Assembly (NCBI GenBank): GCA_025454075.1
Contig: JALOPD010000070.1
Location: forward strand, 1 to 15,229
Source: Desulfobacterales bacterium
GTDB lineage: Bacteria > Desulfobacterota > Desulfobacteria > Desulfobacterales > UBA2174_A
DNA: 15,229 nt
Reading direction: 5' to 3'
Of this stretch, positions 1-8,434 are shown piece by piece (position 1 is the first letter of the stretch; each line of letters begins with the position of its first letter). A program made the translations under genes and the position numbers. Under the pieces are notes generated by a model, which was given only the letters and a program-made list of their open reading frames with translations, did not search any database and had not been told where the DNA came from.

Positions 1-1448
1 CCCTGTTTCGATGGCGGGAAGCCGAGATCTTTCGCCTCGGCCAGGGCCAGCTTCGCAATCTGGTCGGCGCGCGTTGCATCGCGCCTGGCGTTTAGGACCG
101 CGGGTGCTTTGGCGAGGCGGCGCGCGATCGCGCCGGTCGCGCATGGGCAGGCCATCGAGGTGCCATCCATTATCGCGAAGCGCTCGTTCGGGTATGTGGA
201 AATTATCCCGCAACCGGAGCCGGTCAAGTCGATTTCCGGGCCCGTGTTGGAAAATCCGGCGATATAGGTTTTGAACTTTCCGGCGGGTGTCGTAACGTCT
301 TCGTTCTGCACGGCGCCCCGCGGCCAGGCGCCCTTGTACCCCATCGCGGAAACGCACACGGCGAGCGGATGAGCGCCGGGTTGAGCGACCGGGCCGGCGT
401 CGTTGCCCGCCGCGATCACGCAAATCGAGCCCTTGGCGCGCGCCGCCTTGATCGCCTCGTCGATGACCGCGTCCCTCGGGCCGCCGCCCAGGCTCAAGTT
501 CAGAAGGTCGCAGCCATCGGCGACGGCCTGATCGATCGCGTTGCCGATGTCGAAATTGGACGCGCCCCGGCCGCTGCGCGGAAATACGCGATAGACGTTC
601 AGCGTCACCCCCGGCGCGATGCCGCTGAAGGCCGGCGAATGGGCCGCGATGACGCCCGCCACGTGCGTGCCGTGGCCGATGGTGTCGGTGAACTTCCGGT
701 CGGTGTCGCCGAATACGGTGCTGACGCCCTTGGCGACGGCGATCGCGGCGTGCGGTCCGCAGCCGGTGTCGAGGATGCCGACCTTTACGCCCCGGCCGTC
801 GGCGGCCCTGAAGGGCGCGCACGCCTTGACCCGACCGTCGGCGAAGGCGAGATCAATGGCCGGCAGTGCGATGGGATCGGCGCCGACCTGCAGATTCTCC
901 ACGATGATCGGCCACGCGGTGTGCTCGGCGTACAGGTAGACCTTCTCCAGCTTTCTGGTCGTCGCCGGGAGCGCGAGCGAGACCTGGCCCCTGGCGTTGG
1001 TGTTGCCTTCGGCGCCGATCCGCTTGGCGAAGTTGGTGAAGGCAACGACGTGCACATCGGGCACCGGCGCACCGCCTTTCTTCAGGACGACCGTGAACTT
1101 GAGCCGGGTCAGATTCGCGGCCGGAAACGCCGCTTTGCCGGAGGCGACTTCGATGTGCGGTGCCCGTGCAACCTCATAGAAGACTTCCGGCACGATGCGC
1201 AGGCCGGGATTGTTCTTGCGCAGATTGAAGGCCTGGACCTCATTCATTTCGACCAGCTTGGGCCCATTCTCGTGGAGCGACGCCAGCACCTTGACGCTCT
1301 GCGCCGGCACGGCGGCAGGCCGGAGCGTGACCATGCCCGCATGCTGCAGTTTGAACAGGGTGTTTTGCGTCGCATGACCAGTGGTTTCGGATGCGACGAA
1401 ACCGCGCGTGGGAAGAATGATGAAGCGCCTTGCGTCTTTGCCGGCCAT
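1..1448 (-). CDS. Subtilisin-family (S8) serine protease, C-terminus cut off by the window edge
   Basis: About 482 codons are visible and the frame stays open to base 1. The catalytic triad is complete: Asp227 in ILDTGCG, His259 in HGTHVAG and Ser431 in GTSMACP, with oxyanion Asn349 in AAGND. Residues 1-95 look like a propeptide of the I9 type (a KLVEMNEVQAF...PEVFYEVAR pattern). Residues about 112-200 read as a beta-sandwich, with the A-P-V-P-D-V-H-V-V-A-F and N-A-R-G-Q-V-S-L-A-L strands typical of Ig-like or carboxypeptidase-regulatory domains. The catalytic domain follows from about residue 215. I see no signal peptide, so it is either cytoplasmic or exported by another route. The start is fixed by a strong Shine-Dalgarno (AAGGAGGT, complement of 1453-1460) five bases before ATG. 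It lies 109 bp behind the unknown 294-residue gene on the same strand and is probably cotranscribed with it. The family assignment is firm; the substrate is unknown. Confidence 0.93.
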   Translation of the reverse strand, partial: MAGKDARRFIILPTRGFVASETTGHATQNTLFKLQHAGMVTLRPAAVPAQSVKVLASLHENGPKLVEMNEVQAFNLRKNNPGLRIVPEVFYEVARAPHIEVASGKAAFPAANLTRLKFTVVLKKGGAPVPDVHVVAFTNFAKRIGAEGNTNARGQVSLALPATTRKLEKVYLYAEHTAWPIIVENLQVGADPIALPAIDLAFADGRVKACAPFRAADGRGVKVGILDTGCGPHAAIAVAKGVSTVFGDTDRKFTDTIGHGTHVAGVIAAHSPAFSGIAPGVTLNVYRVFPRSGRGASNFDIGNAIDQAVADGCDLLNLSLGGGPRDAVIDEAIKAARAKGSICVIAAGNDAGPVAQPGAHPLAVCVSAMGYKGAWPRGAVQNEDVTTPAGKFKTYIAGFSNTGPEIDLTGSGCGIISTYPNERFAIMDGTSMACPCATGAIARRLAKAPAVLNARRDATRADQIAKLALAEAKDLGFPPSKQ

Positions 1449-1557
1449 GATGACCTCCTTGCCGTGTGGGAGCCAGGTTGCATCCGGGCTGAAATGCGGT
1501 TCCGGAAAAACAGGAGCGTTCCAGCCGCTTGTTGTCTTAAAGATACCGCGGGTTCAA

Positions 1558-2442
1558 CTATTTGTCACCGTATACTTCTTTCACGATCCTCGGGTCGGCC
1601 AGTATCACCGTATCGCCGGGTTTCAGCCCGAAGAGCTGCTTGTACTGAGCAGGCTTGAGGGTGTTGGCCGCCGCCTCCTGAAACAAAATTGTCTCCTTGT
1701 TGAGAGCTGCGACGAACTCGCCGGTTTTCATTTCATCATTGGTAAACAAGTCCTCGATCTTCATGCGCGACCACTCGGCCGACATGCGGATGTCCTTCAG
1801 CTTGGCGGACAGGGTTTTGTCCAGTTTGGACCCCAGGCTGTATTGGGCCTTGTACATGAAGAGCTTGAGATGAAAGCCCGCCAGGTCGGGGCCCCTCAAC
1901 CCCCTGGCGGAACTGAGCGGCCGCACACCTTCGCCATAGATGGCCAATACGCCCTTGATATACTTCCGTTCCCGTTTGCTCGCTTCGGGCGACAGCGCCC
2001 GGGCCTTCCGGGCCACCTGCTGTCGCATCGCACGGGTTTCGACGCATTCCGGCAGGTCGCCGGTGACGTCGGCGTGTTGGTTGAAAGGTGAGAGGCATGT
2101 GCCGAAGGGGCCTCTGGGCCTGCCATAGGTGCCGAACAGGGCCTCCGAGACGTCGTACCCGCGGGCGCCTCTGACCGTAATGCCGGCATGGAAAACGATA
2201 CGGTTGGCCGCCTGGTGGCATACGCCGTTGATGAGGTAGCACTTGATCCGGGCGCGTTCGTCCGCTTCGGCGACGGCATCCGCCCGCTGGGTGCTGCCCG
2301 TTCCCCGCCGCAGTTCGGTCCCGCCGGTTTTACCCCCCCAGCAGCCCCAGGCCTTCCCGCCCGTGCCGCACTTGACATAGGTGTGGTCCGCAAGGTTCGC
2401 AAACAGACTGGTCGAATAACGCATGGCAACGAGGGTACCCAT
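1558..2442 (-). CDS. Unknown 294-residue protein with a Cys/His-rich N-terminal half
   Basis: I do not recognise a named family. The N-terminal half is rich in Cys, His, Gly and Trp: His20, Cys25, Cys34 in KAWGCWGGKTGG, Cys68, Cys75-His76 in NGVCHQAANRI, His85, Cys116, His123 and Cys133. The C-terminal half (about 135-294) is a charged, mostly helical stretch. The NGVCHQ element, buried-looking and next to Asn and downstream His residues, resembles a thiol-hydrolase nucleophile site, but that is inference; metal binding is equally possible. There is no signal peptide or membrane segment. The start is supported by AGGAGGT (complement of 2451-2457) eight bases before ATG; an in-frame ATG six codons later lacks such a site. 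It is the first gene of a probable two-gene unit with the S8 protease and is divergent from the HEXXH protein. Base composition looks lower in GC than in the downstream genes. Confidence 0.8.
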   Translation of the reverse strand: MGTLVAMRYSTSLFANLADHTYVKCGTGGKAWGCWGGKTGGTELRRGTGSTQRADAVAEADERARIKCYLINGVCHQAANRIVFHAGITVRGARGYDVSEALFGTYGRPRGPFGTCLSPFNQHADVTGDLPECVETRAMRQQVARKARALSPEASKRERKYIKGVLAIYGEGVRPLSSARGLRGPDLAGFHLKLFMYKAQYSLGSKLDKTLSAKLKDIRMSAEWSRMKIEDLFTNDEMKTGEFVAALNKETILFQEAAANTLKPAQYKQLFGLKPGDTVILADPRIVKEVYGDK

Positions 2443-2464
2443 GGTGTTCCACCTCCTCTGGGAT

Positions 2465-2569
2465 CAATTGTGAACGGTGCATCCAAAACGCCTTTTTAAC
2501 CCAATCCAATTGACAATCCGAGCACACCTTCGCTACCCTTTCAATACTATTTTAAAAAAAATTCAATTG
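2465..2569. repeat. Three CAATTG palindromes in a divergent intergenic region
   Basis: CAATTG occurs at 2465-2470, 2507-2512 and 2564-2569, all inside the 153-bp gap between two divergently transcribed genes. The second and third copies share an eight-base core in opposite orientation (CCAATTGA and TCAATTGG). The first two start 42 bp apart, about four helical turns. An AT-only palindromic core repeated three times stands out in this GC-rich sequence. These could be operator half-sites for a regulator of both flanking units, or simply reflect the AT-rich nature of the spacer. Confidence 0.35.
2510..2539 (+). promoter_or_regulatory. Possible sigma70 promoter for the HEXXH protein gene
   Basis: A perfect -35 box, TTGACA, lies at 2510-2515. 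The best partner is a weak -10, TACCCT at 2534-2539, with an 18-bp spacer. The -35 box overlaps the middle CAATTG palindrome, so a protein bound there would be expected to compete with polymerase. The weak -10 keeps confidence low. Confidence 0.3.
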
Positions 2570-2595
2570 GGCCGGCATCGAACTCGACAAAATTT

Positions 2596-3285
2596 ATGAA
2601 CTCTTTTCTCAGATTGGCAGTTTTAGCACTGTCGATAGCCCTCAGCCCCGCCTGCGCCCGGCTGCCGGAATATGCGCGGCCGCGCATGGTGCAGGCGGAG
2701 GATTTGCAGCAGACGCGCGCGGCGGGTTTTCCCTACCGGGCATTGACGCCGGAGGATTTTCGTGCAGCCTCCTTGCCGGAGCACATGGCGGAGCATGCGG
2801 AGCGGATCAACGCGCACGCGGCCACCCAGATTCGATTGACCGCCGATTCCGGCTTCGGAATCACGGTCGGGGATTTGTACGGCCAGAGCTATTTCTTCGG
2901 GAGAATCGAGCGTATCGGGTTTGAAGCGGTCATGCTGCCCGACCGGTCCTGGTGGAACCCCAAAATGCCGGCCCGAATGCGGGACTATGTGCTGCAGCAC
3001 GAGCAAATCCACTTTGCGCTCACGGAGCTTGCGGCGCGGCAGCTGACCGGCGGCAGCCAAAAATGGGTAGCGGACCTTCTGGTGATACAGCCGACGCCGC
3101 AGGAGGTGCGGGCGGAATTGGCCCGGCAGATCAAGGAACGGATCAACGCCGCCATGGAGGCGAATTTGAAGCGGCAGGCGGAGTTCGACAACGACACCTC
3201 TCTCTTCTTCAACCCCCGGCGTCAGCAGTGGTGGTCATGGACGGTGGAGGATGAACTCAAGCAGACCGGCCCCGCCTCTAAATGA
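2596..3285 (+). CDS. Exported HEXXH protein, DUF922-like putative zinc metallopeptidase
   Basis: 229 residues. An N-terminal hydrophobic segment (about residues 4-20) ends in SPACAR, which fits cleavage by signal peptidase I after Ala. Cys20 makes a lipoprotein conceivable, but the preceding S-P-A is not a good lipobox. The motif H135-E-Q-I-H139 sits in a helix followed by Glu144 (LQHEQIHFALTELAARQL), the HEXXH zinc-protease signature. The pattern of HEQ-x-H-F followed by a T/I-E-x-x-A-R helix resembles DUF922 proteins. From residue 165 on it is charged and helical. There is no clear Shine-Dalgarno before ATG, so the start rests on the signal peptide beginning immediately after it. It is divergent from the S8 protease unit and convergent with cysK. 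The exported location and metal motif are seen; protease activity is inferred. Confidence 0.8.
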   Translation: MNSFLRLAVLALSIALSPACARLPEYARPRMVQAEDLQQTRAAGFPYRALTPEDFRAASLPEHMAEHAERINAHAATQIRLTADSGFGITVGDLYGQSYFFGRIERIGFEAVMLPDRSWWNPKMPARMRDYVLQHEQIHFALTELAARQLTGGSQKWVADLLVIQPTPQEVRAELARQIKERINAAMEANLKRQAEFDNDTSLFFNPRRQQWWSWTVEDELKQTGPASK

Positions 3286-3342
3286 GCCGAAGCCGGCGCT
3301 ATAATGCAATCACCAGAACCGGATTCCATCGCTTCCAGCGGG

Positions 3343-4262
<920 letters not shown>

Positions 4263-4266
<4 letters not shown>

Positions 4267-5252
4267 TTTTTTAAACCCTCCTTGCCGGGCGTCTCGCCGC
4301 TGCGCGTCTTGTATATCAACCGGGGGGCCTCCATCACCACCATGGTGTCCGGCGGGACGGACTCGGTGATCCAGACATTGCCGCCGATCACCGAACGCGC
4401 GCCGATGACCGTGTCCCCGCCCAGAATGGTGGCCCCGGAATAAACGATCACGTCGTCCTCGATGGTGGGGTGGCGCTTCTTGCCCCGGTACTGGTCGCCG
4501 GCGTTTTTGGGAAGCGACAGCGCCCCTAATGTCACCCCCTGGTAGATCCGCACGTTTTTCCCGATGCGAGTGGTCTCGCCGATGACGACCCCGGTGCCGT
4601 GGTCGATGACGAAGCTCTCGCCGATCTCCGCCCCCGGGTGGATGTCGATGCCGGTGATGCTGTGGGCGTGCTCGGTCATGATCCGCGGCAGCAGCGGGAC
4701 GCCCAGTTCGAACAGGCGGTGGGCGACGCGGTAGACCGCCATGGCGTAGATGCCGGGATAGCTGAAGATGATCTCGTCGTGGCTCCGGGCGGCGGGGTCG
4801 CCTTCGAAGGTGGCGCGCACGTCGGTGGCCAGGATCCGGCGCAGGGCGGGGATCTCCTCCAAGAGCCTCAAGGACAGGTCGTGGCCGCGGTTTTCGCAGT
4901 CCGTGCAGGGCTGCTCGTAGCGGAAGCAGTCGTGGCGGATGCTGCGGCAGATCTGCTCGGAGAGCAGGTCGAAGGTCTCGGTGGTGGACTGCCCCAGGCT
5001 GTAGCGCAGGGTGACCGGGTCGATCTTGTCCCGGCTGAAATACCCCGGGAAGAGCAGCTCCCGCAGCCGGTCGATGACCGCGACCACCACCTGCCGGGAA
5101 GGGATCGGCTCGTAGTCGATGTGCGTGTGGCACTCGTGCTCGGCGCAGCTGGCGATGATGGCCTCGGCCACCTCCGGCAGGCGGGTGCGGTAGTTCGAGG
5201 CGGCCTCGGCCACCCGTTTGCAGGTTTCCGGTTTGGCTGAATCGGCGCCCAT
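4263..5252 (-). CDS. cysE: Serine O-acetyltransferase, EpsC type
   Basis: 329 residues. It transfers acetyl from acetyl-CoA to serine, giving the O-acetylserine used by the cysK product just downstream. The N-terminal half is helical and includes a Cys pair ([11 protein letters not shown]). The C-terminal half is the left-handed beta-helix acetyltransferase: [60 protein letters not shown] and a hexapeptide series ending in [12 protein letters not shown]. The catalytic His and Asp of this family lie in the IDIHPGA and VIDHGTG segments. I chose the ATG at 5252 because GGGAGG lies six bases before it; a longer form from a TTG at 5339 would begin right after the previous stop but has no such site and adds non-homologous residues. 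The C-terminus ends in GLKK rather than the terminal Ile of classical CysE. A hairpin sits just before the Shine-Dalgarno. Confidence 0.95.
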
Positions 5253-5258
5253 GGCGTG

Positions 5259-5264
5259 CCTCCC
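5259..5264 (-). promoter_or_regulatory. Shine-Dalgarno that decides the cysE start
   Basis: GGGAGG on the minus strand, six bases upstream of the ATG at 5252. It is stronger and better placed than anything before the alternative TTG start at 5339. Confidence 0.7.
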
Positions 5265-5269
5265 TTTTC

Positions 5270-5288
5270 CTCCGGTGTGAAACCGGAG
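5270..5288 (-). other. Stem-loop in the cysE leader
   Basis: Perfect seven-base stem (CTCCGGT pairing with ACCGGAG) with a five-base loop. It is five bases upstream of the cysE Shine-Dalgarno on the transcript. A longer-range pair, GCACCGC at 5292-5298 and GCGGTGC at 5331-5337, lies just before it, so the 87-base leader can fold into two successive helices. No run of T follows, so it is not an intrinsic terminator. A role in controlling cysE translation is possible but unproven. Confidence 0.35.
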
Positions 5289-5339
5289 ACGGCACCGCCG
5301 GGTCGAAGGAGCGTGAAATCCACTTTGCGTGCGGTGCAA

Positions 5340-6236
5340 TCAGCCGGCGAAGGTCACTTTCGATTTGCGCAGAAAGTCGACCGGGTTGTAGGACAGCTTG
5401 GCCTTGCGCAGCCCTTCGCTGTCCAGGTCCTGCTCGCGGTTGACGAAACGGTAACCGGCGGCCGACCGCGAGAGAAAGATCTGGTTGATGGCTTGGTAAG
5501 CCCCCTTGTAGGCCGGGCAGCCTTTTTCGAAATGGATGACCAGGCTCTCGGCGTTCAGCGGTTCGGCGAGGGTGTAGGCCACGATGATGTTGTCGACGAA
5601 CAGCGCCCCGCCCAGGATGCGGTCGAACGCGTCCCAATGGTTGAGAACCCTCAGGATGGCGCTGTTTTCGGAGGCCAGAATATCGGATGATTCGCAGTCG
5701 CGCCAGGAGCACCAGTCCTCCTGCATGGCCATGGCCTGCTCGATCAGCTTGGGGCCAAAATCCACGTAGGTGAACTCGTAGCTTTTGAGGAACTGGTTGA
5801 GGAGGTTTTTCTTGTTGTGGAACCGGTTTCCCGGCAGATCCACGAGATCGCTCACCGCATACAGATAGTCCCAATGGCCGCGCTCCGGCGCCACGACCAC
5901 GCGCTCCCCGAAGCGCGACTGCCAGATTTCGGCCAGCTGCTCGGGCACGCGGATGAACACCCCGCCGCCGCTTTGAACCGAAGGCAGATGGGATTCCCAA
6001 TCGACCGCGCCCCAGGGGCCGACCGGCGCCCAGAGGGCTTCCTGCGGCCGGGTCTGCTTGATCCAGGCCAGTTTCCCATCCCAGGCCCACCGCAGGCCGT
6101 AGTCCTCGGCCCAGGCCCAGATGTTCAGGAAGCTGTAGTCCGATGCCACTTGGGGGCACCGCGCCAAAAGATCGAGATAGTCCTTTTGCCGGTCGAGCGA
6201 GATCGTTTCAAAACTGAGCGGCATGTTGCCTTCCAT
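5340..6236 (-). CDS. DUF2156 protein, GNAT-like acyltransferase fold
   Basis: 298 residues, matching the usual length of stand-alone DUF2156 proteins, which are related to the C-terminal catalytic domain of phosphatidylglycerol lysyltransferase (tandem GNAT fold). Family-like elements seen are [18 protein letters not shown] near residues 33-50, the conserved [16 protein letters not shown] at 134-149, and the [18 protein letters not shown] and [22 protein letters not shown] segments in the second half. It is soluble, with no membrane segments. The ATG at 6236 follows the upstream TGA directly; a second in-frame ATG at 6224 has GGAAGG in front and may be the true start, giving 294 residues. The tight junction implies coupling with the flavoprotein gene. 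Its acyl donor and acceptor cannot be read from the sequence. Confidence 0.85.
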   Translation of the reverse strand: MEGNMPLSFETISLDRQKDYLDLLARCPQVASDYSFLNIWAWAEDYGLRWAWDGKLAWIKQTRPQEALWAPVGPWGAVDWESHLPSVQSGGGVFIRVPEQLAEIWQSRFGERVVVAPERGHWDYLYAVSDLVDLPGNRFHNKKNLLNQFLKSYEFTYVDFGPKLIEQAMAMQEDWCSWRDCESSDILASENSAILRVLNHWDAFDRILGGALFVDNIIVAYTLAEPLNAESLVIHFEKGCPAYKGAYQAINQIFLSRSAAGYRFVNREQDLDSEGLRKAKLSYNPVDFLRKSKVTFAG

Positions 6237-6851
6237 TCATGGGTTGCCGGCCGTGATCGGGGTCTCGGCGTTGAGGGCTTCAGCGAGCTGCCTGCCCGTC
6301 CGGTAGGCTTCGTCCAGGTAGTCCGGGTGCTCCTGCACGTCGCTTTCGTGCTCCAACCCCCGATAGAGCAGGGACTTCCAGAGGTCCATGTCCAGCGTGT
6401 CGAAAAAATAGCGCACGCTGAGCAGCGTGCCCTCGAACAGCCGCTTGCCGCGGGTGGCCCCCGCCGAGATGAAGAGCCCCCTGCGCCGGTCGGCTGCCGG
6501 GCGGTCCCGGTCCTGGCCGACCCAGTACTTTTTGACCCAGAGTGAATGAAACCGGTCCATCAGGATCTTGGTGTGGGCGCTCACCGCGTAGTAGAAAATC
6601 GGCGAGGCCAGCATCAGGCCGCCGGCGGAGAGGACCAGCTCGCGGACCTTCTGGAAATCGTCATGGATGCGGCACTCCCCGTCCCGCTGGCAGCTGTAAA
6701 TCTCCAGACAGGGGGAGATCCTGAGGTCCCGCAGCACCACCTCCTCCACCCGGGCGCCGGCCTCCTGGGCGCCGGCCACCGCCTGTTTCAGCAGCGTCGC
6801 CGTGTTGCCGCGACGACGGGGGCTGCCGTAAATGGCGACAATCCGGTTCAT
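6237..6851 (-). CDS. NADPH-dependent FMN reductase-like flavoprotein
   Basis: 204 residues with a flavodoxin-like fold. The FMN phosphate loop is GSPRRRGNTATLL at 9-21, the second conserved segment is ASPIFYYAVSAHTKILMDR at 82-100, and a third glycine-containing loop lies at ISAGATRGKRLF. Cys48, Cys54 and Cys60 lie where iron-sulfur flavoproteins of this superfamily carry a compact Cys cluster (C-x2-C-x2-C-x4-7-C). Here the spacing is wider (C-x5-C-x5-C) and one Cys is missing, so a 4Fe-4S cluster is doubtful. The product is probably a cytoplasmic oxidoreductase passing electrons from NAD(P)H through FMN to an unknown acceptor. Its ATG overlaps by ATGA the stop of an exonuclease III remnant, which shows its former upstream partner. 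It has no strong Shine-Dalgarno, as expected for a gene once coupled to that partner. Confidence 0.9.
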   Translation of the reverse strand: MNRIVAIYGSPRRRGNTATLLKQAVAGAQEAGARVEEVVLRDLRISPCLEIYSCQRDGECRIHDDFQKVRELVLSAGGLMLASPIFYYAVSAHTKILMDRFHSLWVKKYWVGQDRDRPAADRRRGLFISAGATRGKRLFEGTLLSVRYFFDTLDMDLWKSLLYRGLEHESDVQEHPDYLDEAYRTGRQLAEALNAETPITAGNP

Positions 6852-6928
6852 ATTTCCAAGATCGGTCCGATCGGGCAGTGATCGGATCCGAAAATATCGT
6901 TGTCGATGAACGCCGCCTCAATCACCGA
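6848..6928 (-). pseudogene. C-terminal remnant of exonuclease III (xth)
   Basis: On the minus strand, the frame ending in TGA at 6850-6848 reads EAAFIDNDIFGSDHCPIG and then PILEI before the stop. GSDHCP-V/I-G is the hallmark C-terminal catalytic motif (Asp-His pair) of the exonuclease III/AP endonuclease family, and in intact genes it lies near the C-terminus, as here. Going upstream, an in-frame TGA occurs at 6931-6929, so only about 26 codons remain and no start codon with a ribosome site exists. The intact winged-helix gene ends at 6918, inside this stretch. The remnant stop overlaps the flavoprotein start (ATGA), a junction typical of a former operon. Everything upstream of the last two dozen codons has been lost or replaced. 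Confidence 0.75.
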
Positions 6929-7463
6929 TCAGGGTCCTGACACCGGCCAGGCCGGGGTTGCCCGCGAATCGTTTCAAGACCTCTTCGATCGAGCGCAGGC
7001 CCTCGCGCACGATGGCGGTCTTCGGCCGGGAAGAGCTCAGCTGGGCCGCGATGGTCTTGAGATCGGCCATCACCTCCGCCAAGGTGTCGAAGTCGAGCCC
7101 CAGGGTGCCGGCCTGGGCTTTGATGCCGTCGCAGACCCGCTCGACGGCCTGGCAGACGGCCGGCTCCATGATGCGGCTGCCCCCCAGCCGGGCGATGGCC
7201 GCGCCCCCGCTTACGGCGCCGAGCGCCGACTGCACCACGGCCGCCCCCTCGGCGCTGATCCCGATTCCCCCGGAAAGGGTCCTGACTTCCACCAGGCCGG
7301 CGGCCATTAGATCCTGTGCCGCCTGCGACGCCGCATCCCGGTCCCAGCCCAGGGCTTTGCCGATGTCGTACATGGAAACCTGCCGTACGGGTTGGCCCTC
7401 CGTCTGCTCGAACAGGCGTTTGAGGAATTGCCTCGCAGCCTCACCCATATCGTCGAATGTCAT
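6918..7463 (-). CDS. Unknown 181-residue protein with N-terminal winged helix
   Basis: I do not recognise a named family. Residues about 8-78 read as a winged helix: two helices, then DIGKALGWDRDAASQAAQDL as the recognition-helix region, then AAGLVEVRTL and GGIGISAEGAAVV as the wing and closing helix. The remainder (about 97-175) is alpha-helical with Leu/Ile heptad-like spacing, which may serve in dimerisation. No membrane or metal site is seen. The start is ATG at 7463 with GAGGT seven bases upstream. It is 34 bp behind the epimerase gene, so it is probably cotranscribed. It could be a transcription regulator or a protein that uses the fold for protein contacts. Its last codons overlap the beginning of the exonuclease III remnant, so its 3' end marks a rearrangement joint. 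Confidence 0.75.
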   Translation of the reverse strand: MTFDDMGEAARQFLKRLFEQTEGQPVRQVSMYDIGKALGWDRDAASQAAQDLMAAGLVEVRTLSGGIGISAEGAAVVQSALGAVSGGAAIARLGGSRIMEPAVCQAVERVCDGIKAQAGTLGLDFDTLAEVMADLKTIAAQLSSSRPKTAIVREGLRSIEEVLKRFAGNPGLAGVRTLIGD

Positions 7464-7497
7464 CCGTGCGACCTCATTCTGCCGGCCTCCATGCGGT

Positions 7498-8400
7498 TCA
7501 GCCTTTCGCGACGGCGTTCACGGCGGACCGGATCTCGGGGTACCGGAAACCAAAATGGTGCTGCAGGAGCTTTTGAGGGACCGCGCGCTGGCTGCCGAGC
7601 AGCACGTCGGCGAACTCCCCCAGCGCCAGGCGGACCATGAAGGCCGGTGCGGGCATTACGGCCGGCCGGTTCAAGGCGCGTCCGAGCGCGACGGCGAGAT
7701 CGCGGTTGGTGACCGGCTCGGGCGCGCAGAGGTTGACCGGTCCGCTGATCTCCGGGTGTTCGAGCAGGAACAGCATCGCCGCCGAAAGGTCCTCCAGGTG
7801 GATCCACGGGAACCACTGCCGGCCGTTTCCGATCGGCCCGCCCACGAAGGATTTGAAGGCCGGGATCATCCGGGCCATGGCGCCGCCGCCTTTTCCGAGC
7901 ACCACCCCCAGGCGGGTCAAAACCACGCGTGCCCCTTTGGCCGCAGCCGCGAGGGCCTCTTTTTCCCAATCCTTCGAAAGCCCGGCGAGGAAGTCGCCTC
8001 CGGCGGGGGCCTCCTCCGTGAGCACGTCGTCGCCGCGGTTGCCGTAGAAGCCTACCCCTGAGGCGCTGATGAGAACCACCGGATTCCCCGGCGGCAGGCC
8101 CTGGACCACGCGGCGCGTGGTCAGGATGCGGCTCTCGCGGATCTCGGTTTTCACCGCCTCGTTCCAGCGCCCGGAGATCGAACGGCCGGCCAGGTTGACC
8201 ACGGCGTCGACGTCGGCGAGGGCCTCCTGCCACGGCCCCGGCTGTGCTGTGTCCGCCGCGATGAAACGATACTTCGGGTGAGAAATCCCCTTGTTCCGCA
8301 AAGACCGGGCCAAGCCGACCACCTGGTGGTTCCGGTTCAACAGAACACCGGTCAGGTGCGTGCCGATGAACCCCGATGCGCCGGTTACCAGGATTTTCAT
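7498..8400 (-). CDS. NAD(P)-dependent epimerase/oxidoreductase, TIGR01777 (YfcH/SDR39U1) family
   Basis: 300 residues, full length for the family. The extended short-chain dehydrogenase fold begins at once with the dinucleotide-binding TGASGFIG at 6-13. Family-specific stretches follow: VVNLAGRSISGRW at 67-79, SASGVGFYG at 112-120 with a Tyr where the family has its conserved YG, the LGVVLGKGGGAM segment at 164-175, and WIHLEDL. The C-terminal 50 residues, with FAFM/LGEFADVLLGSQRAVPQKL-like content, match the small DUF1731 tail. The start is ATG at 8400 with GAGGAA eight bases upstream. It is the first gene of a probable operon running to cysK, and a promoter with a perfect -35 box lies just upstream. 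The substrate of this family is not known. Confidence 0.93.
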   Translation of the reverse strand: MKILVTGASGFIGTHLTGVLLNRNHQVVGLARSLRNKGISHPKYRFIAADTAQPGPWQEALADVDAVVNLAGRSISGRWNEAVKTEIRESRILTTRRVVQGLPPGNPVVLISASGVGFYGNRGDDVLTEEAPAGGDFLAGLSKDWEKEALAAAAKGARVVLTRLGVVLGKGGGAMARMIPAFKSFVGGPIGNGRQWFPWIHLEDLSAAMLFLLEHPEISGPVNLCAPEPVTNRDLAVALGRALNRPAVMPAPAFMVRLALGEFADVLLGSQRAVPQKLLQHHFGFRYPEIRSAVNAVAKG

Positions 8401-8434
8401 GGCTAAAATTCCTCACACGCGGTCAACAACAGAC

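Noticed and set aside
369..1658. A 429-codon plus-strand frame
   Set aside because: It is antisense to the S8 protease, whose catalytic motifs are unmistakable; the plus-strand product is Arg/Gly/Asp-rich with no recognisable pattern.
3286..3342. Terminator between the convergent HEXXH gene and cysK
   Set aside because: Only a four-base stem (GCCG/CGGC) is present, with no T run on either side.
6862..6891. Inverted repeat TCGGTCCGATC / GATCGGATCCGA with a 7-base loop, as a terminator
   Set aside because: No T run follows on either strand, and the bases are explained by the exonuclease III remnant coding for GSDHCPIGP.
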